A stretch of DNA of 12,085 nt from the NCBI GenBank assembly GCA_937895955.1, contig CALAZI010000141.1, positions 1 to 12,085 on the forward strand. The letters run 5' to 3'. The position numbers and the translations under genes are program-made. Shown here piece after piece: positions 1-6,477 of the stretch. The notes beneath the pieces are model-generated. The model did no database searches, had not been told where the DNA came from, and was given only the letters and a program-made list of their open reading frames with translations. Numbering within the stretch: the stretch's first letter is position 1; each line of letters begins with the position of its first letter. Source of the DNA: an uncultured Alphaproteobacteria bacterium. GTDB taxonomy: Bacteria > Pseudomonadota > Alphaproteobacteria > Caulobacterales > Parvularculaceae.

Positions 1-1643
1 CAGCACGCCATCGGATGGCGGCGCGCATCAATGATCCGGGCGTTCGGGAGGATCAGGCGAATGAAACCGACATGCGCGAAATTGTTCGGCATCTTGTCGA
101 TGAAAAGCGGTTTTTCGGTCCGGCGCTGGCCGCGTGTTCGTTCAAGATATTCCTCGCCGAGCGCCGTCAGTTCAGCGTCGGTCATACTCGTCATGCTATA
201 GGGATAGCCCGCCTCGACGTCTTCGAGGTTCGTCAGGCGCTTCGTCATCGCGATGATGTCGGGAAGCTCCGCCGTTCCCTCGATCATCGAATGGCTCGAA
301 AGGATCTGCTCGATCAGCGTTGAGCCGGCCCGCGGCATGCCAAGTATGAAGATCGGATCTGGCGCCTTAGCTCCCGCGCCGCGTCGCGATTTCATGAACG
401 CCGCCGTAAAAGTCTTCTCGATCCGTTCGCGTCGCAGGGCATATTCAGCTTCGTCATAGCGCGCGCGGCGGGCGCCGAGTTCGTTGGCGGCTTCGTAGTT
501 CCGGAACGACTCTTCAAACTCGCTGATGTCTTCGAGCGCCTTGCCGAGCGCGAAATGGAGATGCAGGCGGTCTTCGTCGTTGAGATCGTCGCGCGCAAGT
601 TCCGCGCGCATCGCCGCGATTTCACTCTCTGAAAACTTGACGGTCTTAAGGTTTGCGAGGCTCCAATAGGCCTCGCCGAGCGAGGGTTGCAACGCGATCG
701 ATTTGCGATAGGCGTCGATCGCCTCAGACTGCTTGCCGACGGTTTTCAGTGCATGACCGAAACTCATCCAGGATTTGGGATGGTTCGGATGATCCTTCAG
801 CAGCGCGCGATAGTGCGGCACCGCTTTTTCATAGTCGCCGAGCCGCGAGAGCGCGGCGCAATGAAGGACGCGGTAACCGGGATTTTTCGCGTTGATCTTC
901 AAGAGGCGTTCGACTTCCTCGACCGCCTTGGTCGCTTTTCCTTGGCGCAGCGCGACAATCGCGAGGTTATGTCTCGCCGCGTGAAAATCGGGCGCGAGTT
1001 CGACGCAGCGGTCGAGGAGGTTTTCCGAATCGACATAGCGCCCGATGCGCGCTGCAAGCTCGGCGAGCATGCGGATGGCGGCGACGTCGGTCGGGGCGCG
1101 CTTGAGGTAGGATTTCAGCTGGCGTTCCGCGATCGCAAGCCGCCCGTCGTTCAGCGCCGTCCCCGCTTCAAGGAGTTCGGGATCCTTCGTCGTCGCCGTA
1201 ACATGGTTGGCGTAGGCGCGCCCGGCCGCGTCCTCATCGCCCGCTCGCATCAATTCGTCGGCGAGAATGCGCCAGGCGTTGACGAAGCGAGCGTCGAGTT
1301 CGAGCGCATGCGCGACGGAATTGAGCGCGCGGCGGCTTTCGCCGGCGCCGGCTTCCGCAAGCCCGCGTTCGAGAATGATCTCAGCCGAGAAGGGCGAGAT
1401 TTTCATCGCTGCCTGAAGGGCGGAAAGCGCGCGCTGATGATCGCCGAGACGTCGCTGCGCCGCGCCGAAGAGGGTTAGCGCCTGCGCGCTGTCCGGGAAG
1501 ACTTTCAGGATTTCGCTCGCCTGTTCCGCCGCCATGGCGGGCTCGCGCGCGAGCAAAGAAAACCCGTGCGAAAGCGCGACCGACAGCGTGCCGTGCGCGT
1601 CATCGCCGCGCTTCTCTCCGCCTCGATTCTTCTCGTCCGTCAC
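1..1643 (-). CDS. TPR-repeat sulfotransferase, 3' end beyond window
   Basis: I translated this frame by hand: it is open without a stop from a GTG at 1643 to the left edge, giving 547 residues with the C-terminus missing. Residues about 20-390 are helical tetratricopeptide repeats, for example around 47-80, 220-250 and 290-320 with the usual A..P spacing. A sulfotransferase domain follows. GMPRAGST at 435-442 is the 5'-phosphosulfate loop that binds the donor PAPS, DKMPNNF is at 516-522, and ARRHPMAC at 540-547 is the start of the 3'-phosphate site, where the window cuts the gene. The family transfers sulfate from PAPS to an acceptor; the acceptor here is unknown, but the glycosyltransferases nearby make a glycan plausible. 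It starts 13 bases after the aminotransferase stop, so one operon is likely. No strong Shine-Dalgarno precedes the GTG. An internal ATG at 1535 is an alternative start but would cut into the first repeat helix. Confidence 0.88.
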   Translation of the reverse strand, partial: MTDEKNRGGEKRGDDAHGTLSVALSHGFSLLAREPAMAAEQASEILKVFPDSAQALTLFGAAQRRLGDHQRALSALQAAMKISPFSAEIILERGLAEAGAGESRRALNSVAHALELDARFVNAWRILADELMRAGDEDAAGRAYANHVTATTKDPELLEAGTALNDGRLAIAERQLKSYLKRAPTDVAAIRMLAELAARIGRYVDSENLLDRCVELAPDFHAARHNLAIVALRQGKATKAVEEVERLLKINAKNPGYRVLHCAALSRLGDYEKAVPHYRALLKDHPNHPKSWMSFGHALKTVGKQSEAIDAYRKSIALQPSLGEAYWSLANLKTVKFSESEIAAMRAELARDDLNDEDRLHLHFALGKALEDISEFEESFRNYEAANELGARRARYDEAEYALRRERIEKTFTAAFMKSRRGAGAKAPDPIFILGMPRAGSTLIEQILSSHSMIEGTAELPDIIAMTKRLTNLEDVEAGYPYSMTSMTDAELTALGEEYLERTRGQRRTEKPLFIDKMPNNFAHVGFIRLILPNARIIDARRHPMAC

Positions 1644-1656
1644 CGTTCGTTCGCTG

Positions 1657-3045
1657 TCAGAGTTTCTTCGCCGCTGCGTCGAGCGCCTCGCCGAAGCGGT
1701 CGACGACCGCGCGAAGCTCTTTATCGGAAATAATAAGCGGCGGACAGAAGGCGATCGTGTCGCCGAGCGCGCGGACGAGAAGCCCGCGCGCTTTCGCTTC
1801 TTCCTGGACGATCGCGCCTGCGCCTCTCGTCGGCGCGAAGGATTTTTTCGTCGCCTTGTCCTCGACAAGTTCAACGCCGGCGATGAGCCCGCAGCCTCTG
1901 ACTTCGCCGACAAGCGCGTGATCAGCAAATGAGCGCAGGCCTTGTTGCAAGATCGGCGCGACGGCTTGTGCAGCGCCGACAATGTCGCGCTCTTCATAGA
2001 TTTTCAGCGTTTCGGCTGCGACCGCCGCAGCGACCGGATGGCCGGAATAGGTGAAGCCGTGACCGAACAGCGAAATCTTGCGGCTCTGATCGACCATGGC
2101 GTCGAAGACATGATCGGCGATCAACAGCGCAGCGATCGGTATGTAGGATGCCGAAAGCGCCTTTGCGCAGGTAACCATGTCTGGCTTCAGCTCGTAGGTC
2201 TGGGACCCCCACATCGCGCCGGTGCGGCCGAAACCGCAGATGACTTCATCGGCGATGAAAAGAATGTCATGTTTTTTGAGGATCGGCTGGATGCGGTCGA
2301 AATAACCTTTGGGCGGCGGAATGACGCCGCCGGCTCCTTGCAGGGGTTCGGCGAAAAACCCGCCGATCGTCTCCGCCCCTTCGCGCAGGATGATCTCTTC
2401 CAATTCCGCCGCCATCCGCGCAGCAAAGGCGTCCTCGCTTTCGCCTTCCCTGCCGTAACGCCAGTAATGCGGGCAGGGCGCGCGAACGATGCGGTCAATC
2501 GGCAGATCGAACTCGCGCTGCATGCGTTCAAGGCCTGTCAGGCTCGCTGCGGCGATGGTTGAACCGTGATAGGCTTTTTCCCGCGCGATGACTTTTTTCT
2601 TTTCCGGACGGCTTTTCGCGTTCTGATAATACCAGACAAGTTTCAACGCGGTGTCGACCGCTTCCGATCCGGAATTGGCGAAGAGCGCGCGCGTGACGCC
2701 GTCGGGCGCGATCGCAGTAAGGCGTTCTGAGAGTTCAATGATCGCCGGGCAAGAGCGGCCGGCGAAGGTCGAACTGTAGGGAAGATCCAGCATCTGTCTG
2801 TAGGCGGCCTCGGCGAGGCGCTTCTCGGAAAAACCGAGCGAAGCGGACCAAAGCCCCGCCATAGCGTCGATATAGCGCTTGCCCTGATCGTCGATGACTT
2901 CGACGCCGTCGCCGCCGGTGATGATAAAGGGGCCGGCTCTCAGATGCGCATCGAGATTCGTCTGGGCGTGGACGTGAAAGGCGATGTCGCGCGCGGCGTC
3001 TGAATTGAGCGCCGATCTCGGCGCGGTTTTGTTGGAAGCGGTCAT
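1657..3045 (-). CDS. Class III PLP-dependent aminotransferase (omega-transaminase type)
   Basis: This complete 462-residue protein has the normal length of the class III (subgroup II) aminotransferases. Visible motifs are NSGSEA at 124-129 (cofactor phosphate binding), YHG at 159-161 (ring stacking), DEVICGFGRTG at 266-276 with the Asp that contacts the pyridine nitrogen, the Schiff-base lysine K295 in TCAKALSA, and GHGFTYSGHP at 328-337. The N-terminal HVHAQTN and GLWSASLGF segments resemble the omega-amino acid:pyruvate, putrescine or taurine transaminase branch. It would move an amino group from an amine or omega-amino acid to a keto acid in the cytoplasm; the substrate cannot be told from sequence. 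An AGGTGA Shine-Dalgarno lies just upstream of the ATG on the minus strand (about 3049-3054). It is probably the first gene of an operon with the sulfotransferase, although no functional link between the two is obvious. Confidence 0.93.
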   Translation of the reverse strand: MTASNKTAPRSALNSDAARDIAFHVHAQTNLDAHLRAGPFIITGGDGVEVIDDQGKRYIDAMAGLWSASLGFSEKRLAEAAYRQMLDLPYSSTFAGRSCPAIIELSERLTAIAPDGVTRALFANSGSEAVDTALKLVWYYQNAKSRPEKKKVIAREKAYHGSTIAAASLTGLERMQREFDLPIDRIVRAPCPHYWRYGREGESEDAFAARMAAELEEIILREGAETIGGFFAEPLQGAGGVIPPPKGYFDRIQPILKKHDILFIADEVICGFGRTGAMWGSQTYELKPDMVTCAKALSASYIPIAALLIADHVFDAMVDQSRKISLFGHGFTYSGHPVAAAVAAETLKIYEERDIVGAAQAVAPILQQGLRSFADHALVGEVRGCGLIAGVELVEDKATKKSFAPTRGAGAIVQEEAKARGLLVRALGDTIAFCPPLIISDKELRAVVDRFGEALDAAAKKL

Positions 3046-3064
3046 GGCTCACCTGAAAAGGGCG

Positions 3065-3105
3065 GATCGCAGCGATCTTATCCGAGGTCGGGCGGGCGAG
3101 CGCAA
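3065..3105 (-). promoter_or_regulatory. Possible aminotransferase promoter with overlapping palindrome
   Basis: Reading the minus strand, TTGCGC (3105-3100) and TAAGAT (3080-3075) lie 19 bases apart and could act as -35 and -10 elements, about 30 bases from the aminotransferase ATG. The spacing is longer than ideal. A perfect palindrome, GATCGC-A-GCGATC, occupies 3065-3077 and overlaps the proposed -10, which is where an operator for a repressor would sit. Both are seen by eye only; short GC-rich palindromes of this size also arise by chance. Confidence 0.25.
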
Positions 3106-3181
3106 CCGGCGTCCCCATCCTGGAGAGGCGAAGAGTTGACAGCCAGCCCCGGAATGGCGAGGGCTCAGCCCTATCGCAACG

Positions 3182-4192
3182 TTGAGCATCCGCTTGCCCC
3201 GCCTTTCCGTCATCATCGTTAACTTCAATTCGGGCGGCCGCCTGCGACGATGCCTAGACCATCTCGAACATCAGAGTTTCCGGGATTTTGAAACGATCAT
3301 TGTCGACAACGGATCGGCTGATGATTCGCTCAACGCGGCGCGCGACCGTTTCGAAAGGGTTTTCATTGACGAAGCCGGCGCCAATCTCGGCTTCGCCGCC
3401 GCCAACAATCGGGGGGCCAAACGCGCCGCGGGCGAATGGCTGGTTTTCCTCAATCCTGACGCCTATGCGGCGCCGGACTGGCTGGGGCGGTTAATCGCTG
3501 CCGCCGAGCGCTACCCATGGGCCGACGCCTTCGGGTCAACGCAGCTCAACGCTGCGAGCCCTGATAAAATCGACGGCGCCGGCGATGTTTTTCATATCGC
3601 AGGAATTCCCTATCGCGGTTATTTCGGATGGTCGTCGGACGCGCTGCCTGAGGAGGGCGAGTGCTTCGCGCCCTGCGCGGCCGCGGCGATGTATCGCAAA
3701 AGCGTATTCGAATCGCTTGGCGGGTTTGACGAGCGCTTCTTCTGCTACGGCGAAGATGTCGATCTCGGTTTCCGGCTGCGCCTCAAAGGCGGGCGCGCGG
3801 TTCAGGTGAAAGACGCCTGCGTCTTGCATGAAGGATCCGGCGTCACCGGACGTCATAGCCCGTTCACCGTCTATCACGGCCATCGCAATCGCATCTGGCT
3901 CGCCTGCAAGAATATGCCGACGCTGTTGCTGCTTTTGAGCGCGCCTTTTCGATTCTGCGCCGATTTCGCGCTGTTGTTCAAATTTCTCTCTCATGGTCTT
4001 GCCGGCGAATATCTCCGCGCGCTTCGCGACGGATATTTCGGCGCGAAGGGAATCAACGCAACGCGCAGGCTTGTCCAGAAAGAGCGCAAGCTCAGCGTCG
4101 GCGACGTCGCCCGGCTTCTTATCTGGTCGCCGATGAAGTTATTGCGTCGTGAGGGAAGGCTTGGGCCGCTTAACGATGCGGCGCGGAAATGA
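3182..4192 (+). CDS. Family 2 glycosyltransferase (rhamnosyltransferase-like)
   Basis: This 336-residue protein is a GT-A fold glycosyltransferase of the WbbL/rhamnosyltransferase-like type. In order it shows the nucleotide-binding strand SVIIVNFNSGGRL (9-21), IIVDNGSADDS (39-49), NLGFAAANNRGA (68-79), the DXD-like metal site in FLNPDAY (89-95), and the acceptor-side stretch GGFDERFFCYGEDVDLGFRL (180-199) with its typical E-D-V-D. A hydrophobic segment near 245-270 may bind it to the inner membrane. It probably adds a sugar from a nucleotide donor to a lipid-linked or surface glycan in the cytoplasm. The start is TTG at 3182: an in-frame TGA at 3137 lies upstream with no ATG or GTG after it, and the N-terminal strand requires a start this early. 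No good Shine-Dalgarno is seen. The neighbouring gene downstream is a second glycosyltransferase. Confidence 0.9.
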   Translation: MSIRLPRLSVIIVNFNSGGRLRRCLDHLEHQSFRDFETIIVDNGSADDSLNAARDRFERVFIDEAGANLGFAAANNRGAKRAAGEWLVFLNPDAYAAPDWLGRLIAAAERYPWADAFGSTQLNAASPDKIDGAGDVFHIAGIPYRGYFGWSSDALPEEGECFAPCAAAAMYRKSVFESLGGFDERFFCYGEDVDLGFRLRLKGGRAVQVKDACVLHEGSGVTGRHSPFTVYHGHRNRIWLACKNMPTLLLLLSAPFRFCADFALLFKFLSHGLAGEYLRALRDGYFGAKGINATRRLVQKERKLSVGDVARLLIWSPMKLLRREGRLGPLNDAARK

Positions 4193-4212
4193 TCTGCGCT
4201 CGCCAATTGCGG

Positions 4213-4240
4213 GCCGCCGCGCTAGAACGCGCGCGGCGGC
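4213..4240. repeat. Perfect 10-base inverted repeat between glycosyltransferase genes
   Basis: GCCGCCGCGC at 4213-4222 is exactly complementary to GCGCGGCGGC at 4231-4240, with an 8-base loop. The RNA hairpin would be very stable. No T-run follows, so it is not a classic intrinsic terminator; it may stabilise the upstream mRNA end or modulate read-through into the second glycosyltransferase gene. The start of that gene is 13 bases beyond the stem. Confidence 0.6.
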
Positions 4241-4253
4241 TGAACGATAGCGC

Positions 4254-5330
4254 GTGGACGGAACAGTGACGACGATTTCAATATCAATGCCGGTCGGCGC
4301 CTATCACGCGCTGTTGCCGAGCGCGTTCGCCAGCCTCGCCTCCCAGCCGGACGATATCAGGGTCAGCCTGCTCGATGCGTCAGGCGATCCTCGCGTGAAA
4401 TATCTTGCTGATGCGCATGGCGGCCTTTTCGCTTATCGCCGTCATGGGCCAGACAAGGGACAAAGCGACGCCATTATCGAAGGATGGCGGAACACGCCGG
4501 GCGACATTCTCGGCTGGCTGAATGCGGATGATTTTCTCTATCCTGACGCCATCGGAAAGGTCATTGCGCGGTTCAATGCGGATCCGTCGATCGATGTCGT
4601 CGCCGGGCACAGCGCCATCTGCGATGCGACGGGCGCGATGACCGGCTATCACTGGGCGGTCGCGCCGCCGGGCGAAAATCTTCGCAGCGGCTGCGTCATT
4701 TCGCAGCCCTCCTGTTTTTTCCGCCGCGCCGCCTATGAGCGCGCGGGCGGTCTCGATCAGTCGCTGCATTACACAATGGACTGGGATTTGTGGCTGCGCC
4801 TTCTGACAAGCGGCGCGCGCTTCGATTTCATCGATGAGCCCCTGTCCGTCGTCTATTGGGGCGAGGGAACCAAAACGCTCGGCATGAAGCCGGCGCGCCG
4901 CGCAGAGCTCGACCGCCTTATCGACCGCTATGCGCCGCCGGAATTGAGATTTCGCGCGCGCCGCGGCTTTTTTCTTCGTGCGTTCATTGATGAGTTAAAG
5001 CCGGCGGCGCTTGGACGCTTTGTCGAATCGAAACTGCGGCGCTCAACGCCCTACGTGTTCGGGATCGGACCGCAGGGAAGTCTCTCAGACGAAGCCCGCC
5101 TCGTCTGGGCGCATTTTGAGCCGGAAGCGAAATCGAGGCTCGAGATCGCGACGGAAGGAAAAGGCGGTTTCCGCATTGCGAGTTCCTCGCCGAAGGCCGC
5201 CGTCTCGATCGAAGGGGACCGGGCGCTGCTTGAATTCAGCCGGCCGGTCGAACCGGCGACGACGGTTTTAGTGTCGATGATGCGGGAAACGGGAGCCTCG
5301 CGCCGGCTTGTTCGCTGCGCCTGGCTTTAG
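4254..5330 (+). CDS. Family 2 glycosyltransferase with extra C-terminal region
   Basis: This 358-residue protein has the GT2 core in residues 1-230. TTISISMPVGAY (6-17) is the first strand, DKGQSDAIIEGW (67-78) and LGWLNADDFLYPDA (86-99) carry the metal-binding acidic cluster (NADD), and ISQPSCFFRR (149-158) with MDWDLWLRL (175-183) form the acceptor side. These are characteristic of cytoplasmic glycosyltransferases that use a nucleotide sugar and build surface polysaccharide. Residues about 235-358 are not part of the usual core; the last 70 look rich in strands and match nothing I recognise. I keep the GTG at 4254; a second GTG at 4266 would also spare the fold. It follows the first glycosyltransferase by 61 bases, across a strong hairpin, and probably shares its transcript. 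Confidence 0.88.
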   Translation: MDGTVTTISISMPVGAYHALLPSAFASLASQPDDIRVSLLDASGDPRVKYLADAHGGLFAYRRHGPDKGQSDAIIEGWRNTPGDILGWLNADDFLYPDAIGKVIARFNADPSIDVVAGHSAICDATGAMTGYHWAVAPPGENLRSGCVISQPSCFFRRAAYERAGGLDQSLHYTMDWDLWLRLLTSGARFDFIDEPLSVVYWGEGTKTLGMKPARRAELDRLIDRYAPPELRFRARRGFFLRAFIDELKPAALGRFVESKLRRSTPYVFGIGPQGSLSDEARLVWAHFEPEAKSRLEIATEGKGGFRIASSSPKAAVSIEGDRALLEFSRPVEPATTVLVSMMRETGASRRLVRCAWL

Positions 5331-5391
5331 CCGGCTGCGGCGAGAATGAAGAAATTGACCTTGCGCAATATCAAACGCTGAAAATTGCTTG

Positions 5392-5397
5392 TAGAAT
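5392..5397 (+). promoter_or_regulatory. Possible -10 element of the cytochrome gene
   Basis: TAGAAT lies 28 bases before the cytochrome c start in the only AT-richer patch of the 89-base gap after the glycosyltransferase. It overlaps GAATC (5394-5398), a GANTC site of the kind methylated by CcrM in many alphaproteobacteria. A convincing -35 at 16-18 bases upstream is missing: TTGACC at 5355-5360 is too far away. I offer this only as a candidate. Confidence 0.22.
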
Positions 5398-5407
5398 CCA
5401 CTCGATG

Positions 5408-5414
5408 AAGGAGG
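5408..5414 (+). promoter_or_regulatory. Shine-Dalgarno site fixing the cytochrome c start
   Basis: AAGGAGG ends five bases before the ATG at 5420, ideal spacing. An in-frame ATG at 5405 directly abuts this site and so cannot be served by it, which makes 5420 the better start. Confidence 0.85.
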
Positions 5415-5419
5415 CGCAT

Positions 5420-5962
5420 ATGGGACGTACCGGACTGGGGGCTGTTTTGGCGGCGGTCGCGCTTTCAGCCTGCGGCGGCGTAATGGAAGCGGGCGAGACG
5501 GGCGTTTTGCATTCCGGCGACGCTGCGGTCGGGCGCGCCGCCTTTGTCCAGAAAGGCTGCGTGCTCTGCCATGCCGTCAACGGCGTCGGCGGCAAGGCGG
5601 CCCCTGCGCTCGATGCGGCTGACGATTTTGTTAAGGCCGATCCGGTCGAGTTCGCCGCAAGGATGTGGCGCGGCGCGCCGGCGATGGTTGAATTCCAGTC
5701 GGTCGAGCTTGGCTACGTTATCGACCTCACCGCCGACGACATCGCCAATATAGCCGCTTTCGCCGCCTCGCGGGCGGAGCAGAAGTTGTTGAAGGATGGC
5801 GATATTCCCGAGCCCATGCGCGATTCGATTCTCGACGAGCGCTATTGGGAGATGGAAGACTGGTCGGACTTCATGGCGGACGGCCAGGAGGGCTATGTGA
5901 CCCCGGCGCCGGCCGATGCGGCCGGCGAACCGCAAACGCCTGCCGAAGAACAGCCCGACTAG
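5420..5962 (+). CDS. Cytochrome c class I lipoprotein
   Basis: From the ATG at 5420 this is a 180-residue protein. A short hydrophobic signal ends in the lipobox LSAC, so Cys18 is probably lipidated and the mature protein anchored in a membrane facing the periplasm. One haem c motif is present, C47-V-L-C50-H51, followed by VNGVGGKAAPAL as in class I cytochromes; M89 in GAPAM is the likely distal iron ligand. The haem domain spans about residues 35-120, and the remaining 60 residues are acidic and then Pro/Ala-rich, probably a flexible tail. Its role should be single-electron transfer on the periplasmic side; the partner is unknown. It lies just upstream of the complex I operon but is separated from it by a terminator. 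No close named family member is recognised, so no symbol is given. Confidence 0.88.
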   Translation: MGRTGLGAVLAAVALSACGGVMEAGETGVLHSGDAAVGRAAFVQKGCVLCHAVNGVGGKAAPALDAADDFVKADPVEFAARMWRGAPAMVEFQSVELGYVIDLTADDIANIAAFAASRAEQKLLKDGDIPEPMRDSILDERYWEMEDWSDFMADGQEGYVTPAPADAAGEPQTPAEEQPD

Positions 5963-5965
5963 GGC

Positions 5966-5992
5966 TAAAGGCGTCGGAAGCGCCTTTATTTT
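5966..5992 (+). terminator. Rho-independent terminator after the cytochrome gene
   Basis: TAAAGGCG (5966-5973) pairs perfectly with CGCCTTTA (5981-5988) around a 7-base loop, and the run TTATTTT follows. It begins four bases after the cytochrome stop codon. Its right arm can instead pair with AAAGGCG at 6000-6006, so the structure may be conditional. Confidence 0.8.
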
Positions 5993-5998
5993 CAACAG

Positions 5999-6028
5999 GA
6001 AAGGCGGGGCTTTTAGGCGTTGCCTTTC
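5999..6028. repeat. Second inverted repeat in the nuo leader
   Basis: GAAAGGC at 5999-6005 is complementary to GCCTTTC at 6022-6028 with a 16-base loop. It reuses the same AAAGGC/GCCTTT core as the preceding terminator, so the segments can pair in more than one combination. Confidence 0.45.
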
Positions 6029-6048
6029 ATCCGGCATCTCCTTAGGTT
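6020..6048 (+). promoter_or_regulatory. Candidate nuo promoter
   Basis: TTGCCT (6020-6025) and TAGGTT (6043-6048) are 17 bases apart, matching the spacing and the better conserved positions of sigma-70-type elements. Transcription would begin near 6055, leaving a leader of about 27 bases before nuoA. If this promoter is used, that RNA would lack the complementary arm at 6038-6046. Composition alone makes such a match only moderately informative. Confidence 0.3.
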
Positions 6049-6075
6049 CCGCCGCGAATTTCAACCCCTAAGGAG
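6038..6075 (+). promoter_or_regulatory. Inverted repeat that would sequester the nuoA ribosome binding site
   Basis: CTCCTTAGG at 6038-6046 is the exact reverse complement of CCTAAGGAG at 6067-6075, which contains nearly all of the nuoA Shine-Dalgarno. A tenth G-U pair is possible outside the stem (6037 with 6076). The loop is 20 bases. In an RNA that begins upstream of 6038 this hairpin would hide the ribosome binding site. The pairing is seen directly; a regulatory role is inferred. Confidence 0.5.
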
Positions 6076-6076
6076 G
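6070..6076 (+). promoter_or_regulatory. nuoA Shine-Dalgarno site
   Basis: AAGGAGG ends five bases before the TTG at 6082 and is a full match to the 16S rRNA 3' end. It is what makes the unusual TTG start credible. Confidence 0.85.
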
Positions 6077-6081
6077 GCGCT

Positions 6082-6477
6082 TTGGCGACCCCTGAATTCC
6101 TGCTCGACTATCTGCCGATTATCGTCTTTCTCGGCATTGCGATCGCGCTTGCGGCGGCCTTCACCATCGCCCCGATGGTCATTGCGCCGAAAGAGCCGGA
6201 CCCCGAAAAGGTCTCGACCTATGAATGCGGGTTCAACGCCTTTGACGACGCCCGCATGAAGTTCGACGTGCAGTTCTATATCGTCGCCATCCTCTTCATC
6301 ATTGTCGATCTCGACGTCGCGTTTCTCTTTCCCTGGGCGGTGACCCTGTTCAATCCGACTCTCGGCGCGGATCGCGGGTTTCAGATCTTCGCCTTCTGGT
6401 CGATGTTCGTATTCCTCGCCGTCTTCGCGATCGGCTTCCTTTATGAGTGGAAGAAGGGGGCGCTCGAATGGCGCTAG
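6082..6477 (+). CDS. nuoA: NADH-quinone oxidoreductase subunit A
   Basis: NuoA is a small membrane subunit of respiratory complex I, next to the quinone cavity at the junction of the peripheral and membrane arms. The 131 residues fit the family. There are three transmembrane segments (about 11-35, 66-90 and 100-120). The family signatures are STYECGF (47-53) in the first loop, FDVQFYIVAILFIIVDLDVAF (61-81) with the conserved acidic residues, and the C-terminal YEWKKGALEW. The start is TTG, supported by the strong Shine-Dalgarno and by the homologous N-terminus. It overlaps nuoB by 10 bases. It is the first gene of the nuo operon in this window. Confidence 0.97.
   Translation: MATPEFLLDYLPIIVFLGIAIALAAAFTIAPMVIAPKEPDPEKVSTYECGFNAFDDARMKFDVQFYIVAILFIIVDLDVAFLFPWAVTLFNPTLGADRGFQIFAFWSMFVFLAVFAIGFLYEWKKGALEWR

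Noticed and set aside
687..1478. Plus-strand open frame of 263 codons opposite the sulfotransferase
   Set aside because: The minus strand gives a continuous TPR-sulfotransferase through the same bases with clear motifs; the plus frame is an Arg-rich GC shadow with no recognisable domain.
1942..2562. Plus-strand open frame of 206 codons opposite the aminotransferase
   Set aside because: It lies entirely inside the aminotransferase, whose motifs are intact, and shows no domain of its own.
3136..3141. TTGACA hexamer as a promoter for the first glycosyltransferase
   Set aside because: No -10-like hexamer occurs at 16-18 bases downstream; the region there is GAGGGCTCAGCC.
5465..6064. Minus-strand open frame of 199 codons across the cytochrome gene
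   Set aside because: It is antisense to the cytochrome CDS and its terminator, with no recognisable domain.
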